Positions 44,853 to 54,855 of a stretch of DNA of 64,000 bases are shown one piece after another; within the stretch, counting starts at the first letter, position 1; each line of letters begins with the position of its first letter. Source of the stretch: Chitinophaga hostae (GTDB taxonomy: Bacteria > Bacteroidota > Bacteroidia > Chitinophagales > Chitinophagaceae). The stretch lies in NCBI RefSeq assembly GCF_018224885.1, contig NZ_JAGTXB010000007.1, positions 186,001 through 250,000 on the forward strand. The letters run 5' to 3'. The notes beneath the pieces were generated by a model. The model searched no databases and was not told the origin of the DNA. It saw only the letters and a program-made list of their open reading frames with translations. A program made the translations under genes and the position numbers.

Positions 44853-45901
44853 TGGTAATTGTCGTAAACTATTTTTACTTTATAAAAACAGGCGCCGTTT
44901 ACTATCCTCGATCCCTGCCATTGGCCGCCGGATGTATAGAAATCGACTGTGCCGGAAGACCAGTTATTAAGCGAGCAACTAATGGCCGGACGCGGATTTT
45001 TATTAGCGTCAGGACGCACGAGCACAATCTGTCCGCCGGGTTGGTTCCCTATGCCTTTTACAAAAGTCAGGTTGTTGGTCGGAGAAACGGAAAATGTTTT
45101 AGCCGTTTTATTAAACACATACTCTCCCCCGTTGGTGGTTACCCATAGCAGGTTGGTATTGCCATAATACGCACTTATTTCGTGGCCCCACGCTGTAGGC
45201 AACGTCACCCGGTATTGCTTTAATTCCGTTAACTCCGGATCGGCATCCGTTCCTCCAACCGCCAGCGCCGTGAGGATGTGCGCATTGTTGGTTAAGTCCT
45301 GGCCGGTAACCCATAACCCGTTTATTACAGGGTCCCATAGCACGGCGTGAGCCGCGCCTAAAGAATACTCCGTATAGGTATTATTATCAGCTCCCTGCGA
45401 AGAAGCATATACCCTGATCCAGTTACCATCAGCAGCTGCCAGCGCAATGTTACCATTGGGCAGCAGTTCTGCCGAATGGAGGTTGCCGCTGATCACTTTT
45501 GACCATACACGCTGTCCGGATGGATAGGCAATCAAAGCAGCCATGCCGTTATCGCTGATCACTGCGTAGCTGGCGTCCTGCCAGATTTTCATTTTCCGCA
45601 CTTTAAAATCGGTACCTCCGCCAAAGCTCTTGACTTCGTTTGTGCTGAAGCCCAGCGAAGTAGTAGGCGACCACCTCCACTTTTTCGCCTCCGTGGCATT
45701 CCAGTCTGTCGCCATTGGATCATAGAGCTCTACCTGTTTGGACGCATCATTGGTTAACGCCAGCTGAAACCCCGGGTACGCCTGCACTACCGGCGGGTTG
45801 ACAGTGGGACCGGGAGCTGGGTTAGCTCCCGGTTTTTTGCTGCAGGCTGCCTGGGAAATAACCCAGGCGATAGCAACACCCATCAGTATTATTCTTCTCA
45901 T
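44849..45901 (-). CDS. DUF6528 lipoprotein, copy A
   Basis: The 350-residue lipoprotein (start at 45901; leader with SQAAC) reads as a repeat-rich beta-propeller-like protein: VELYDP, WNATEAKKWRWSPTT, HSAELLPNGNIALAAADGN, AHAVLWDPVINGLWVTG, WGHEISAYYGNTNLLWVTTNGG. These match the pattern I know as DUF6528. It is a paralogue of the gene immediately upstream, with the same motif order. A glycan binding or lyase-like role beside SusC/SusD and GH20 is possible but unproven. Confidence 0.75.
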   Translation of the reverse strand: MRRIILMGVAIAWVISQAACSKKPGANPAPGPTVNPPVVQAYPGFQLALTNDASKQVELYDPMATDWNATEAKKWRWSPTTSLGFSTNEVKSFGGGTDFKVRKMKIWQDASYAVISDNGMAALIAYPSGQRVWSKVISGNLHSAELLPNGNIALAAADGNWIRVYASSQGADNNTYTEYSLGAAHAVLWDPVINGLWVTGQDLTNNAHILTALAVGGTDADPELTELKQYRVTLPTAWGHEISAYYGNTNLLWVTTNGGEYVFNKTAKTFSVSPTNNLTFVKGIGNQPGGQIVLVRPDANKNPRPAISCSLNNWSSGTVDFYTSGGQWQGSRIVNGACFYKVKIVYDNYQ

Positions 45902-45905
45902 CGTA

Positions 45906-47024
45906 TCAATAATAATTTGGATCAAACGCTTTCGCTTTATAGATAGCCGAGCCACTTACTGTACGGGAGCCGGTAGCAGCGCCGCTGGCAGCATTATAAA
46001 AATTGACCACCGAAGTGCACCAGTCGCTGGCAGGATACAGCGGGCAACCGCTGCTGGGCCGGGTTTCTATAAGGGTATTCTGACCGGGCTGACTGCTGAT
46101 AGATTTTGTAAAAGATCCGTATGCGGCACCGGGGATGGAGTCGAAAGTGCCGGTAGATATATGGAAAGTATAAACGCCTCCATTGGTGGTAAGCAATAGC
46201 TGGTCCGGGTTATTCACATCGGCAGCAAGGTCGTGACCCCAGGGACTTGGCAGGCTGTCATAACTGGTATCCAGCTCCAGCTTAGGGTTGGTAATCGTAC
46301 CTCCCGATATCACAGTATTATACTTGTATTTTCTCAGCTGGTTTCCCAGCGCCCAAAGCACCTGGTGTGTGGCATCCCACAGTACGGCATGGGCAGAAGC
46401 AAAATAATACTGCGTATTTACCCCATGATTGGGCGAAGGCTGCGAGGAAGAATATATACGGATCCATCCCTGTGGCCATTTCTTACCGGCGCTGGCTACC
46501 ACGCAATTACCATCAGGCAATATTTCCATTGCATGCAAACTCGTAGTATCATTAAAACCCATCACCCATAGTTTTTGCCCTTTGGTGCCTGTACCGGTAT
46601 AACGCGCAATAGTGGCCAGTCTGTAGGAGGTGGCGGTAATTACCTGTGCGGTATTGGCAAACACCGTGTTATTCCGCACCTTAATATCTGTGGGCGCAGT
46701 CCAGAGAGGTATTTCACTGGTGGCATTGTACGACAGTGCCGTGGTAGGCATCCAGCTCCATTTCATGGTAGACGAATTCCAGGAAGCATCTGCCGGATCG
46801 TATACCTCAATTCTGTTTAGCACCTCGTTGGTGGTGGCTACCCAGCAACAAGTGGCCAGTTCTGTTTTGGGCCCGGTGTTTTTCGGTTGAGGATCTTTCA
46901 ACGGCGGTTGCTCTGCCTGCCGGGCGCAGGAAGCCATCGATAACACCAACCCCGCAAAAACTGTCAAATTAAGACAAACAGATCCTAAGCAGGAATTACC
47001 TGCCTTCATCATAATGTTTTTCAT
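45906..47024 (-). CDS. DUF6528 lipoprotein, copy B
   Basis: This 372-residue lipoprotein (leader with SMASC) shares with copy A the series IEVYDPADASWN, MKWSWMPTT, HAMEILPDGNCVVASAGK, AHAVLWDATHQVLWALG and WGHDLAADVNNPDQLLLTTNGG. It also has extra cysteines (ATCCW near residue 60; CPLYPASDWC near the end). The two genes are separated by 4 bases and clearly arose by duplication. It follows SusD by 16 bases in the same operon. Confidence 0.75.
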   Translation of the reverse strand: MKNIMMKAGNSCLGSVCLNLTVFAGLVLSMASCARQAEQPPLKDPQPKNTGPKTELATCCWVATTNEVLNRIEVYDPADASWNSSTMKWSWMPTTALSYNATSEIPLWTAPTDIKVRNNTVFANTAQVITATSYRLATIARYTGTGTKGQKLWVMGFNDTTSLHAMEILPDGNCVVASAGKKWPQGWIRIYSSSQPSPNHGVNTQYYFASAHAVLWDATHQVLWALGNQLRKYKYNTVISGGTITNPKLELDTSYDSLPSPWGHDLAADVNNPDQLLLTTNGGVYTFHISTGTFDSIPGAAYGSFTKSISSQPGQNTLIETRPSSGCPLYPASDWCTSVVNFYNAASGAATGSRTVSGSAIYKAKAFDPNYY

Positions 47025-47040
47025 GAAGATGAGTTTTTAG

Positions 47041-48597
47041 TTAGTAACCTGGATTTTGAGTTAGTTTATCATTCAGTAAAATTTCCGCATTGGGTATCGG
47101 AAACAGCAGCCGGTCCTGGGTAACATTATAGCTCCCTGGCTGAAGATAGCTGTATTGCGCCTTTTGTTTTACGCCAAAGTCGTTCATCACTTTAATGGCA
47201 TTACCTGTACGCACCAGGTCAAGCCAGCGCTTATTTTCAAAAGCCAGTTCCACCCTTCTTTCTTTCAAAATAATTGTCTGCAGGCCCTCCTGGGTGGCGG
47301 TGGAAATGTTATGTGACGCATCGCCAAAGGCACGCTCTCTCACCGCATTCAGATAAGGCAATGCGGCCCCTGATTTGCCCTGTTGATTGAGGCTTTCGGC
47401 CAACAGCAGCAACACTTCAGCATAGCGGTAAACCGGCCAGTCGTCGTTTGTTTGATTACCGATCGCATGTGCATGCAGGTATTTCCTGGGAAATGGCCGG
47501 CCCACTTTACCTGCAGGCGGAATATAATCAACGGATGATTTAACTGCCGTAGCGGTGAAATCATCTGTGGCGTTAAAGCTGCCCTCCGCGATGGCGATAG
47601 AGGCATCGAGGCGCTGATCACCCGCTTCGTAGGCGCTGATCAGGTCCTGCGTAGGAGTGTTAAAGCCACCTACGGTGGTAACGTTGTTAAAGTTTACGCC
47701 GGTTACCACGGTAGTATTGACCATACGTGGTAAAAAGTTATAAACAGACGCCTCAGTGTTTGCCTGTGGCACTGCCAGGCCGGTGTTAAACTGGATCTCA
47801 AATACGGATTCGCGGCCGTTTTTGTTAGCCAGCTGGAATGCATCACCATAGCTTGGGAACAGGGAGTAGCCCATAGTGGTAACCTGTTTTAAAGCATTTT
47901 CGGCAAGGTCATATTTTTTTAGGGTAACATACACATCGCCCAGCAGTGTCAGTGCTGCGCCCTTGGTGGCGCGCCCGGTTTGCGGGAAAGCGGGTGCGTC
48001 CAGTTTGGCGGCGGCATCGGTAGCATCGGCGATGACCAGGTCGTACACCTCCTGTGCAGAAGCGCGCGGAATATAGGTTTCTTCGCGGGTAAGCGGTGCA
48101 TGCTTGTAAATGGGTACCCCTCCGTAAAAACGCACCAGGTCGAAGTACACGAGGGCACGGATAAACTTCACCTGGCCCAGTATGGCATTACGGCTGGCAT
48201 CAGTTAATTTGATGTCATCAATATGATCTATGATCACATTGACTGCTGATATCGCGTTAAAACCGGCATTCCATTTTGCGGGGGTCTGGTTGTTATACTT
48301 ATCATCGAGGAAATCAGCGACTGCATAACGGTTTAGGGTGGCTACTGCCTGGTCTGACGATTTGTAGTCGTAGTGCGCATTATCCGAACGCATCTCCCCC
48401 ATTACCCAGGCGCCTCTGTTATTATAAAGTCCGCGCAGCTGGACATAAGCGCCGTTCACTGCCAGGTCGAAATCATTCTGCGTTTTGAAGTAGCTACCTA
48501 ATGTTACGTTGTTAGGATTGGTTTCGCTCAGGAATTTTTTGCATGATACCTCCGCCAGACTCAGTATCACCAATATTAAACAGGAAATCTTTTTCAT
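47041..48597 (-). CDS. SusD/RagB substrate-binding lipoprotein (module 3)
   Basis: The 518-residue lipoprotein (leader with LAEVSC) has the SusD architecture: NDFDLAVNGAYVQLRGL near the start, FIRALVYFDLVRFYGGVPIY around residue 130, and the C-terminal ILKERRVELAFENKRWLDLVR. It should present an N-acetylhexosamine-containing glycan to its SusC partner, given the GH20 enzyme in the operon. This is inferred from context. Confidence 0.95.
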   Translation of the reverse strand: MKKISCLILVILSLAEVSCKKFLSETNPNNVTLGSYFKTQNDFDLAVNGAYVQLRGLYNNRGAWVMGEMRSDNAHYDYKSSDQAVATLNRYAVADFLDDKYNNQTPAKWNAGFNAISAVNVIIDHIDDIKLTDASRNAILGQVKFIRALVYFDLVRFYGGVPIYKHAPLTREETYIPRASAQEVYDLVIADATDAAAKLDAPAFPQTGRATKGAALTLLGDVYVTLKKYDLAENALKQVTTMGYSLFPSYGDAFQLANKNGRESVFEIQFNTGLAVPQANTEASVYNFLPRMVNTTVVTGVNFNNVTTVGGFNTPTQDLISAYEAGDQRLDASIAIAEGSFNATDDFTATAVKSSVDYIPPAGKVGRPFPRKYLHAHAIGNQTNDDWPVYRYAEVLLLLAESLNQQGKSGAALPYLNAVRERAFGDASHNISTATQEGLQTIILKERRVELAFENKRWLDLVRTGNAIKVMNDFGVKQKAQYSYLQPGSYNVTQDRLLFPIPNAEILLNDKLTQNPGY

Positions 48598-48609
48598 TTT
48601 TACTGATTT

Positions 48610-51600
48610 TTAAAGGCCAAGGTTCAAGCCAAACGTAAATGTTCTTTGCAGGGGATATGCGCCCAGGTCCTGCCCCTGCTGTGTTACAAATGCCAGCCCG
48701 CCGGCGCTCGCCTCCGGGTTGCCCGGGTAGCTGGTGAAGATGTATGGATTTTGTGCAGACGCATACACTCTTAAACTTTTGATATATGGCGTCCGGAATT
48801 TCCTCAGCATGTACCCCAGTGTAATGTTGTTGATGGTGAGATGGGAGGCGTTATAAATAAACAGCGTATTGTCGGTACGATATGCGGCAGTAGTATTTGC
48901 TAAAGTACGCGCCACCTTTCCATTACCCGGATCTGTTTCAGAACGCCAGCGGCCGAGTAATTCCGGCGGACCGTTAAATACACCGTCCAGGTTGTAAGTA
49001 CTTTCCTGCATACCATTTTTCAGCTTGTTGCCATAGGTTCCTGAGATAGCAATGCTCAGGTCGAAGTTGCCGTACTGAAAAGTATTGGAGAGACCGAAGA
49101 TAAAGGTAGGGTTGGGATCCCCGATCACCGTTTGATCATCCGGGAACGTAATTTTACCATCGCCGTTTAAATCCTTAAACCGCACGGTGCCTGCCTGGGA
49201 GAGCGTGGTGGTACCTGTTCCATAGTATTTGGGGCCGGCATCGGCTTCTGCCTGATTCTTAAATATCCCGTCAAATACATAACCATAAAACTGCCCGATT
49301 GGCTTGCCAACAAGTGTGCGGTAGTCAGTGAATTCAGACAGCGTGGTGGTAGGCTTGTCGGCAAAGGAAATATTATTTAACCCGATACGTTTTACAAGAT
49401 TCCTGTTAAAGGAAATATTAAAATCGGTGTTCCATTTGAGTTTTCCGACAAGATTCTTAGTGCTTATTATAAACTCATGGCCCCATTGGCTGATATCTCC
49501 CAGGTTATCCTGCACCGTAGTGAAACCGGACGATTGCGGAACAGGCAGCACAAATAATAATCCTGTTGTCAGTTTATTATAATAGTCGTAAGAGAAATTG
49601 ACCCTGTTATCAAACAATCCCAAATCAAAGCCGGCATCAAATTGCCGGTTGCGCTCCCAGCCCAGCTTTTGGTTGCCCAAACTGCTTTGCGCTTTTCCGG
49701 GAGCGAGGTTACCTGAAAAACTGTAATTGGCATTGCTGATAGCAGCTGTTGTAGCATAGTTATCTATTTCTGCCATACCGGTTAAACCGTAGGTGGCTCT
49801 CAGTTTCAGTAAACTCAGCGCCGACATGCCTTTGACGAAGGACTCATCGCTGACAATCCAGCTGGCACCAATGGAAGGGAAAGTACCCCATTTATTCTGG
49901 TCGCCGAAACGGGAGGATCCGTCTCTTCTCAAGGTTGCCTGCAAAAAGTAACGATCCTTAAAGCTATAGTTTACACGACCCAGGAATGACGCTACTGTCC
50001 AGGCGTTAAAGCTGGAGGTGTTGGTAGTAAATCGTGTAGCCGCACTCAAATAGGTAACGCTGTTGTCCGGGAAATCGCGGCCCACCAAATCGCTGGCAAA
50101 GCCCGTGGAACGCTGTACCGTGAAACCGGCTAATACATTCAATGAATGGTCTTTACCAAATTGCTGCTGGTAATTAAGTGTGTTTTCATTCAGCCACGAA
50201 TAATCATTATTAACGACCGATTCACCCATAGCTGTATTATTCCCTGGTGGCGGATTTTCTATCGGCAACGCGTTAAAGCCGCCTATGGAAGTGGAAGGAA
50301 TAAACCTGTTGCGGGTCATGTTCCCCACGTCCGTATTACCCGATGTGCGGAAGGTCAGATGATCAGTCAGTTTTATTTCTGCAAACACGTTCGCCAATAC
50401 ACGTAACCGGTTAGCGTCATCTTTCACTTCGAGCAGCTGACGCAGCGGGTTGGCCCATACAAACTGGTTGGTAAACCCTGAAATGCCAAGGGCCAGTGAG
50501 CCATCCGGATTGTAGGGAGAGCCCATGGTAGGCATCATGGATGCGGAGGCAAAAATGGCACGTTGCCCGTCCACATTGAAGCCAACGCCTTGCCTGTTGT
50601 TATGCTCCAGTTGCAGAGATGGCGCCACGCCAACACCTACCTTTACGCGTTTGCCAATGTTGAAATCGCCATTTACACGTAAAGAAAAACGTTTGTAACC
50701 GGTATTTTTCAGGATACCCTGCTGATTAAAATAGCCGCCCACGATACTATAAGCAGCCTTATCGTTTCCTGCATTGATAGACAGGCTATAATTCTGTACG
50801 GGCGCATTCCGGGTCAACACGCTGAACCAGTCTGTTCCTTCGCCATATTGTTCGGGATTTTGATACACAGCAGGTATGCCGCCGGTATAGCCTTCGTATT
50901 TGATCTTATCTTCATAGAACCCTTTCATGTAAGTAGCTAACTGGGTGGCGTTCATCACCGGTGGTATCAGTTCACGCATCAGTGAAGCAGTTCCGTAATA
51001 GGAATTGAAATTTATTTGTGTAGCGCCGGATTTCCCTCTTTTGGTAGTGATAATGATCACTCCATTAGCTGCGCGTGAACCATATAAAGCGGTAGAGGAA
51101 GCATCTTTCAAAACGGTAAACGACTCAATTTCGTCCGGGTTAATGTTGTTGATATTATCGGGGTTTCCCAGTATAGGCTGTCCATCCACTACCACCAGCG
51201 GTCGCACGTTGGAGGTAAAGGAAGCCGCGCCACGTATACGCACATCCATTCCCTGTCCGGGCCTGCCTGTTGTTTGCGCCACCTGGACTCCCGGCAGCTT
51301 ACCCTGTAGCCTTTCTGCAAAAGTTCCGGTAGGCTGATCTTTAATATCAATAGCAGACAGCTTTGCCACCGAGCCCACAATTTCACGGGAGCTTTGTTTA
51401 CCATAAGCTACCACCACTTCGGTGAGCTGCGAGGAGGTTTGTTCGAGCTGCACGTTGAAAGTGGTTTGACCATTGATAGCCACTTCTTTCGGCGTATAAC
51501 CCAGGTATCTGAATATCAGCACCCCGCCGGCATCGGGCACGTTCAGCGTAAAGCTGCCATCCGTTTGTGTGGCCGTTCCGATCTGGGAATCTTTAAGCCG

Positions 51601-52041
51601 CACCGCCACCCCGGGCAATGGGTTCCCATCGGTATCGGTAACACGTCCTTTAATGGGTATGGTCGCCACTGTTGGCGCGGGCATACGGGTTATCACAATG
51701 GTATGCTGGCGGATCGTATAAGTAAAAGGCTGATTGGAAAAGCTTTTCTTCAGTACTTCTTCTACCGTTGCATCAGTTACCTGTATTGCTACGGGCTGGG
51801 CATTCTTTAAAATATCCACGTCCCACAACACGTTGTAACCTGTTTGTTTACGGATCTGGCGGAATACTTCCTGGAGCGTGATTTGTTTAGCTGATAACGT
51901 CACCTTCTGGGCATAGCCGGCGGCGCTGACTTCCATTAACGCTGCGATCATTAAAACAAAGGTCAGTTTCATCCTCAACAGGAGTTTTTTGTACGTACTG
52001 CCGGCTCTTACAGGGCACACGTCAGGTATGTAAAATTTCAT
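48610..52041 (-). CDS. SusC/RagA TonB-dependent outer membrane transporter (module 3)
   Basis: The 1143-residue protein has a long leader (to about 45) and an STN domain (48-115; TLQEVFRQIRKQTGYNVLWD). A CarboxypepD_reg-like domain follows (128-205), then a plug with TEVVVAYGKQSSRE and SFTVLKDASSTALYGSRA, and the barrel ending in FTFGLNLGL. It signals to the FecR/sigma pair encoded upstream and imports the glycan handled by the SusD, DUF6528 and GH20 proteins. Confidence 0.95.
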   Translation of the reverse strand: MKFYIPDVCPVRAGSTYKKLLLRMKLTFVLMIAALMEVSAAGYAQKVTLSAKQITLQEVFRQIRKQTGYNVLWDVDILKNAQPVAIQVTDATVEEVLKKSFSNQPFTYTIRQHTIVITRMPAPTVATIPIKGRVTDTDGNPLPGVAVRLKDSQIGTATQTDGSFTLNVPDAGGVLIFRYLGYTPKEVAINGQTTFNVQLEQTSSQLTEVVVAYGKQSSREIVGSVAKLSAIDIKDQPTGTFAERLQGKLPGVQVAQTTGRPGQGMDVRIRGAASFTSNVRPLVVVDGQPILGNPDNINNINPDEIESFTVLKDASSTALYGSRAANGVIIITTKRGKSGATQINFNSYYGTASLMRELIPPVMNATQLATYMKGFYEDKIKYEGYTGGIPAVYQNPEQYGEGTDWFSVLTRNAPVQNYSLSINAGNDKAAYSIVGGYFNQQGILKNTGYKRFSLRVNGDFNIGKRVKVGVGVAPSLQLEHNNRQGVGFNVDGQRAIFASASMMPTMGSPYNPDGSLALGISGFTNQFVWANPLRQLLEVKDDANRLRVLANVFAEIKLTDHLTFRTSGNTDVGNMTRNRFIPSTSIGGFNALPIENPPPGNNTAMGESVVNNDYSWLNENTLNYQQQFGKDHSLNVLAGFTVQRSTGFASDLVGRDFPDNSVTYLSAATRFTTNTSSFNAWTVASFLGRVNYSFKDRYFLQATLRRDGSSRFGDQNKWGTFPSIGASWIVSDESFVKGMSALSLLKLRATYGLTGMAEIDNYATTAAISNANYSFSGNLAPGKAQSSLGNQKLGWERNRQFDAGFDLGLFDNRVNFSYDYYNKLTTGLLFVLPVPQSSGFTTVQDNLGDISQWGHEFIISTKNLVGKLKWNTDFNISFNRNLVKRIGLNNISFADKPTTTLSEFTDYRTLVGKPIGQFYGYVFDGIFKNQAEADAGPKYYGTGTTTLSQAGTVRFKDLNGDGKITFPDDQTVIGDPNPTFIFGLSNTFQYGNFDLSIAISGTYGNKLKNGMQESTYNLDGVFNGPPELLGRWRSETDPGNGKVARTLANTTAAYRTDNTLFIYNASHLTINNITLGYMLRKFRTPYIKSLRVYASAQNPYIFTSYPGNPEASAGGLAFVTQQGQDLGAYPLQRTFTFGLNLGL

Positions 52042-52126
52042 TACATTTGGATGTTTGAGTTTAATAAGATAACTGTGACTACAAAGGCTTAAGAAATTTG
52101 TCTTTTGCAGGATAAGCTCAAACGCT

Positions 52127-52156
52127 CCGGGGGCGCTGGAACGCTCCCGGTTTTTT
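52127..52156 (+). terminator. GC-rich hairpin in the FecR-SusC gap (module 3)
   Basis: A 9-bp stem (CCGGGGGCG with CGCTCCCGG, one wobble, 6-base loop) is followed on the plus strand by six T. The operon runs on the other strand, so here it would act as a block to antisense transcription or as a leader hairpin for SusC. Confidence 0.55.
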
Positions 52157-52178
52157 ATTGCTTACTGCTTTGCAGATT

Positions 52179-53339
52179 TTATGGCATAACTGTGATCCTC
52201 CTTCCGTTTATTTTAAAGTGAACAGTACCGGTTAATTCCAGCATATTTAGTACATCAGCAACATCTTTTGAGCGCGACAAACTACCGCCAATGGCTTTTC
52301 CTGAAACATTGCCCTGGTAAGTGATTTCCACATCATACCAGCGACTGATCTGTTTCATGATGCTTTCAATTTTTTCATTATCAAATAAGAAGTAGCCGTT
52401 TTTCCATGCAGTAGCTGCTTCCGTGTCCCCGTTTTTTATATTGATCCGGCCTTTGTTTAATATGGCTTCGTTGCCGGGAACCAGCAATGCATTTGCCTGG
52501 CCATAGCCTACTTTTACGGCGCCTTCCAGGAGTGTAACAACCTGTTGTTGTTCGTCGGGATAAGCGTTGATATTAAAATGTGTTCCCAATACCTTTACCG
52601 ACAAAGGGGTCCCGGCTGCTGAATTTACTGTTACATAAAATGGCTTTGCTTCGTTTTTTGCCACTTCGAAATATGCTTCGCCGGTAAGGGTTACCCTCCT
52701 TTCATTTTCCGGGAAAGAGGTGGGATAACGCAATGATGAACCTGCGTTGAGCCATACATTGGTGCCGTCCTGCAAAGTAACCCGATATTGGCCGCCATAA
52801 GGCGTATGCAAGGTATTATATACTACGTTGGTGGTTGGGTTGGCGTTTTCATTATTATACAACAGGCTTCCGCTGTCTGTTTTATTTACCAGCGCATTCC
52901 CCTGCCGGGATATGATCCCGTTTTGGGCATCTTCCAACACCACCTCATCACCGTTATCTAATTTCAATATCGCTTTGTTGCTACCAGGCACAATGGCTTT
53001 GGGTGCCTGGGCAATACTGTGCGGCTGCGTTTGCCGATGTAATAGCGGATAGTAAAAATAGGCAGCAAGCCCCAGTATCAACAGTACAGATGCTGCGGCC
53101 GGCAGGTAGTACCAGCGGCGTTTCACAGCAACGCGCCCGGTGGCCGGCAACTTCATCTGCTGCTGCAGTTGCATGAGCATGCGCAACCGGACCTGTTCTT
53201 CTTCCTCCTCATTTTCCGACAACCATTCAACATCGGTCTGGTTGTAATCCCGGTACCAGGCCATCAACTGTTCCTCTTCCTGTTGCGTAATGGTACCATC
53301 CAGGTATTTTTCAATCAGGTGATATTTATTGTCTTTCAA
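52179..53339 (-). CDS. FecR-type anti-sigma factor (module 3)
   Basis: The 386-residue protein has an N-terminal sigma-binding region and one membrane helix (about 79-99). A FecR domain follows (about 165-275; GGQYRVTLQDGTNVWLNAGSSL) with an inserted serine- and asparagine-rich stretch before it, then DUF4974 at the C-terminus (about 315-386). It couples SusC of module 3 to the sigma factor upstream. Confidence 0.94.
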   Translation of the reverse strand: MKDNKYHLIEKYLDGTITQQEEEQLMAWYRDYNQTDVEWLSENEEEEEQVRLRMLMQLQQQMKLPATGRVAVKRRWYYLPAAASVLLILGLAAYFYYPLLHRQTQPHSIAQAPKAIVPGSNKAILKLDNGDEVVLEDAQNGIISRQGNALVNKTDSGSLLYNNENANPTTNVVYNTLHTPYGGQYRVTLQDGTNVWLNAGSSLRYPTSFPENERRVTLTGEAYFEVAKNEAKPFYVTVNSAAGTPLSVKVLGTHFNINAYPDEQQQVVTLLEGAVKVGYGQANALLVPGNEAILNKGRINIKNGDTEAATAWKNGYFLFDNEKIESIMKQISRWYDVEITYQGNVSGKAIGGSLSRSKDVADVLNMLELTGTVHFKINGRRITVMP

Positions 53340-53421
53340 CGTACAGATTTTATGGTTACAGACACAGGCACCCTAAGTATATCCTTATCCCTTAGTCAGC
53401 GAATAATTTTTTTCAGAAATT

Positions 53422-54003
53422 TTATTGCATCAGTATTTTAATCAGGATGATAACCCACAAGCAGGGGCGATTCAATTTTAGCTTTAATGTTTTCAATGCT
53501 TTGGTAAGATGCGCTTCTGCAGTTTTCTCCGCGATACCTATTTTTCGTGCCACCTCCGGTATGGTTAAACCCTCTACCCTGCTCAATTTGAACACCAGGC
53601 GGCATTGTCCCGGCAGGGTTTCCACGATGCCATTAATTTGTTGCTGGAGAAACCGGGTATAAATCTTTTCTTCATCCCAGGCCGATATCGCCGGACCGGC
53701 TGTTTGTTCAATGATCTGCGTTCTTCGTTTCTGCCGCAGGTACTGTTTAAAAACGGATAGCCTTACGGCCGCAGCGAGGTAAGCATTCACGTTGTCGATG
53801 TAAAGCGCCTTCCGCCTGTTCCACAAACCAATAAATACCTCCTGCACAATTTCTTCGGCGATTGTTTTGTCCTTACAATGATGATAAGCAACGGCCAGTA
53901 ATTTTTTCCAGTAACGGTCATAGATTTCGGCAAAAGCGTGGCTATTGTCCCCGCGCAGGGACATCATTAAATCAGCATCCGATTGTTGCTGATACCATTT
54001 CAT
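53422..54003 (-). CDS. ECF RNA polymerase sigma factor (module 3, proximal copy)
   Basis: The 193-residue sigma factor has region 2 (about 25-95; AEEIVQEVFIGLWNRR), region 4 (about 130-185; GLTIPEVARKIGIAEKTAEAH) and an unusual hydrophobic C-terminal tail (LWVIILIKILMQ). It lies directly before FecR of module 3 and is its likely partner. It is closely similar along its whole length to the neighbouring sigma gene. Confidence 0.94.
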   Translation of the reverse strand: MKWYQQQSDADLMMSLRGDNSHAFAEIYDRYWKKLLAVAYHHCKDKTIAEEIVQEVFIGLWNRRKALYIDNVNAYLAAAVRLSVFKQYLRQKRRTQIIEQTAGPAISAWDEEKIYTRFLQQQINGIVETLPGQCRLVFKLSRVEGLTIPEVARKIGIAEKTAEAHLTKALKTLKLKLNRPCLWVIILIKILMQ

Positions 54004-54169
54004 ACTACAGGTAAGTTGTTATTATCTGCGTTGTTTGCAGACGTACACAGACCTTTTCCTACAAGGTCAAATACATTACTCCTCATAACTGGATATTATG
54101 GCCACGTACATATGTACCATAAGGGCTGCTCTCACCCTTAGTGGGCCGGGCATTTTTTTTGAAGAAATA

Positions 54170-54757
54170 TCAGGGAATCAGTAGCCGGAGGAATAGCCAC
54201 ATCCACAACCAGAAATAGGGGCGATTCAATTTCAGTTTCAATACTTTCAATGCTTTGGTAAGATGGGCTTCCGCTGTTTTTTCCGCGATACCCATTTTTT
54301 GGGCTACTTCGGGTATGCTGAGTCCTTCCATGCGGCTTAGTTTAAACACGAGGCGACATTTCTCCGGTAAAACTTCCACGATACCGTTTATATGTTGCTG
54401 CATAAACCGGGCATAGATCTTCTCTTCATCCCAGGTATTTATTGCCGGACCGGCTGCCTGATCTTTTATCTGATCTCTCCGTTTTTGCCGCGCATATTGT
54501 TTAAAAACCGAGAGTCGCACGGCGGTAGCCAGGTAAGCGCTTACATTATCTATATAAAGCTCGCTACGCCGGTTCCAGAGACCGATAAATACTTCCTGCA
54601 CCATTTCTTCGGCAATCACTTTATCCCGGCAATGGTGATAGGCAATGGCCAGCAATTTTTTCCAGTAGCGGTTATAGATTTCAGCAAAAGCAAGGGCATC
54701 GTCCTCACGCAGGAACGCAATTAAGTATGCATCAGATTCTTGCTGGTACCGATTCAT
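54170..54757 (-). CDS. ECF RNA polymerase sigma factor (tandem paralogue)
   Basis: The 195-residue protein (ATG at 54757 chosen because MNRYQQESDAYLIAFL aligns with the start of its paralogue; the longer frame is AT-rich leader) repeats the same motifs: AEEMVQEVFIGLWNRR, FKQYARQKRR, GLSIPEVAQKMGIAEKTAEAH, and a hydrophobic tail (FWLWMWLFLRLLIP). It has no FecR of its own next to it. It is probably a tandem duplicate that either shares the module 3 anti-sigma factor or serves another target. Confidence 0.92.
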   Translation of the reverse strand: MNRYQQESDAYLIAFLREDDALAFAEIYNRYWKKLLAIAYHHCRDKVIAEEMVQEVFIGLWNRRSELYIDNVSAYLATAVRLSVFKQYARQKRRDQIKDQAAGPAINTWDEEKIYARFMQQHINGIVEVLPEKCRLVFKLSRMEGLSIPEVAQKMGIAEKTAEAHLTKALKVLKLKLNRPYFWLWMWLFLRLLIP

Positions 54758-54855
54758 GTGATTGAGAGTGGTGCACAAGAATAAAAAATTAAATCGAGCT
54801 TTTGTGTGAATAAATGAAAAGATAATACTGGGGAAACATGGCGATTGTCGCCACA

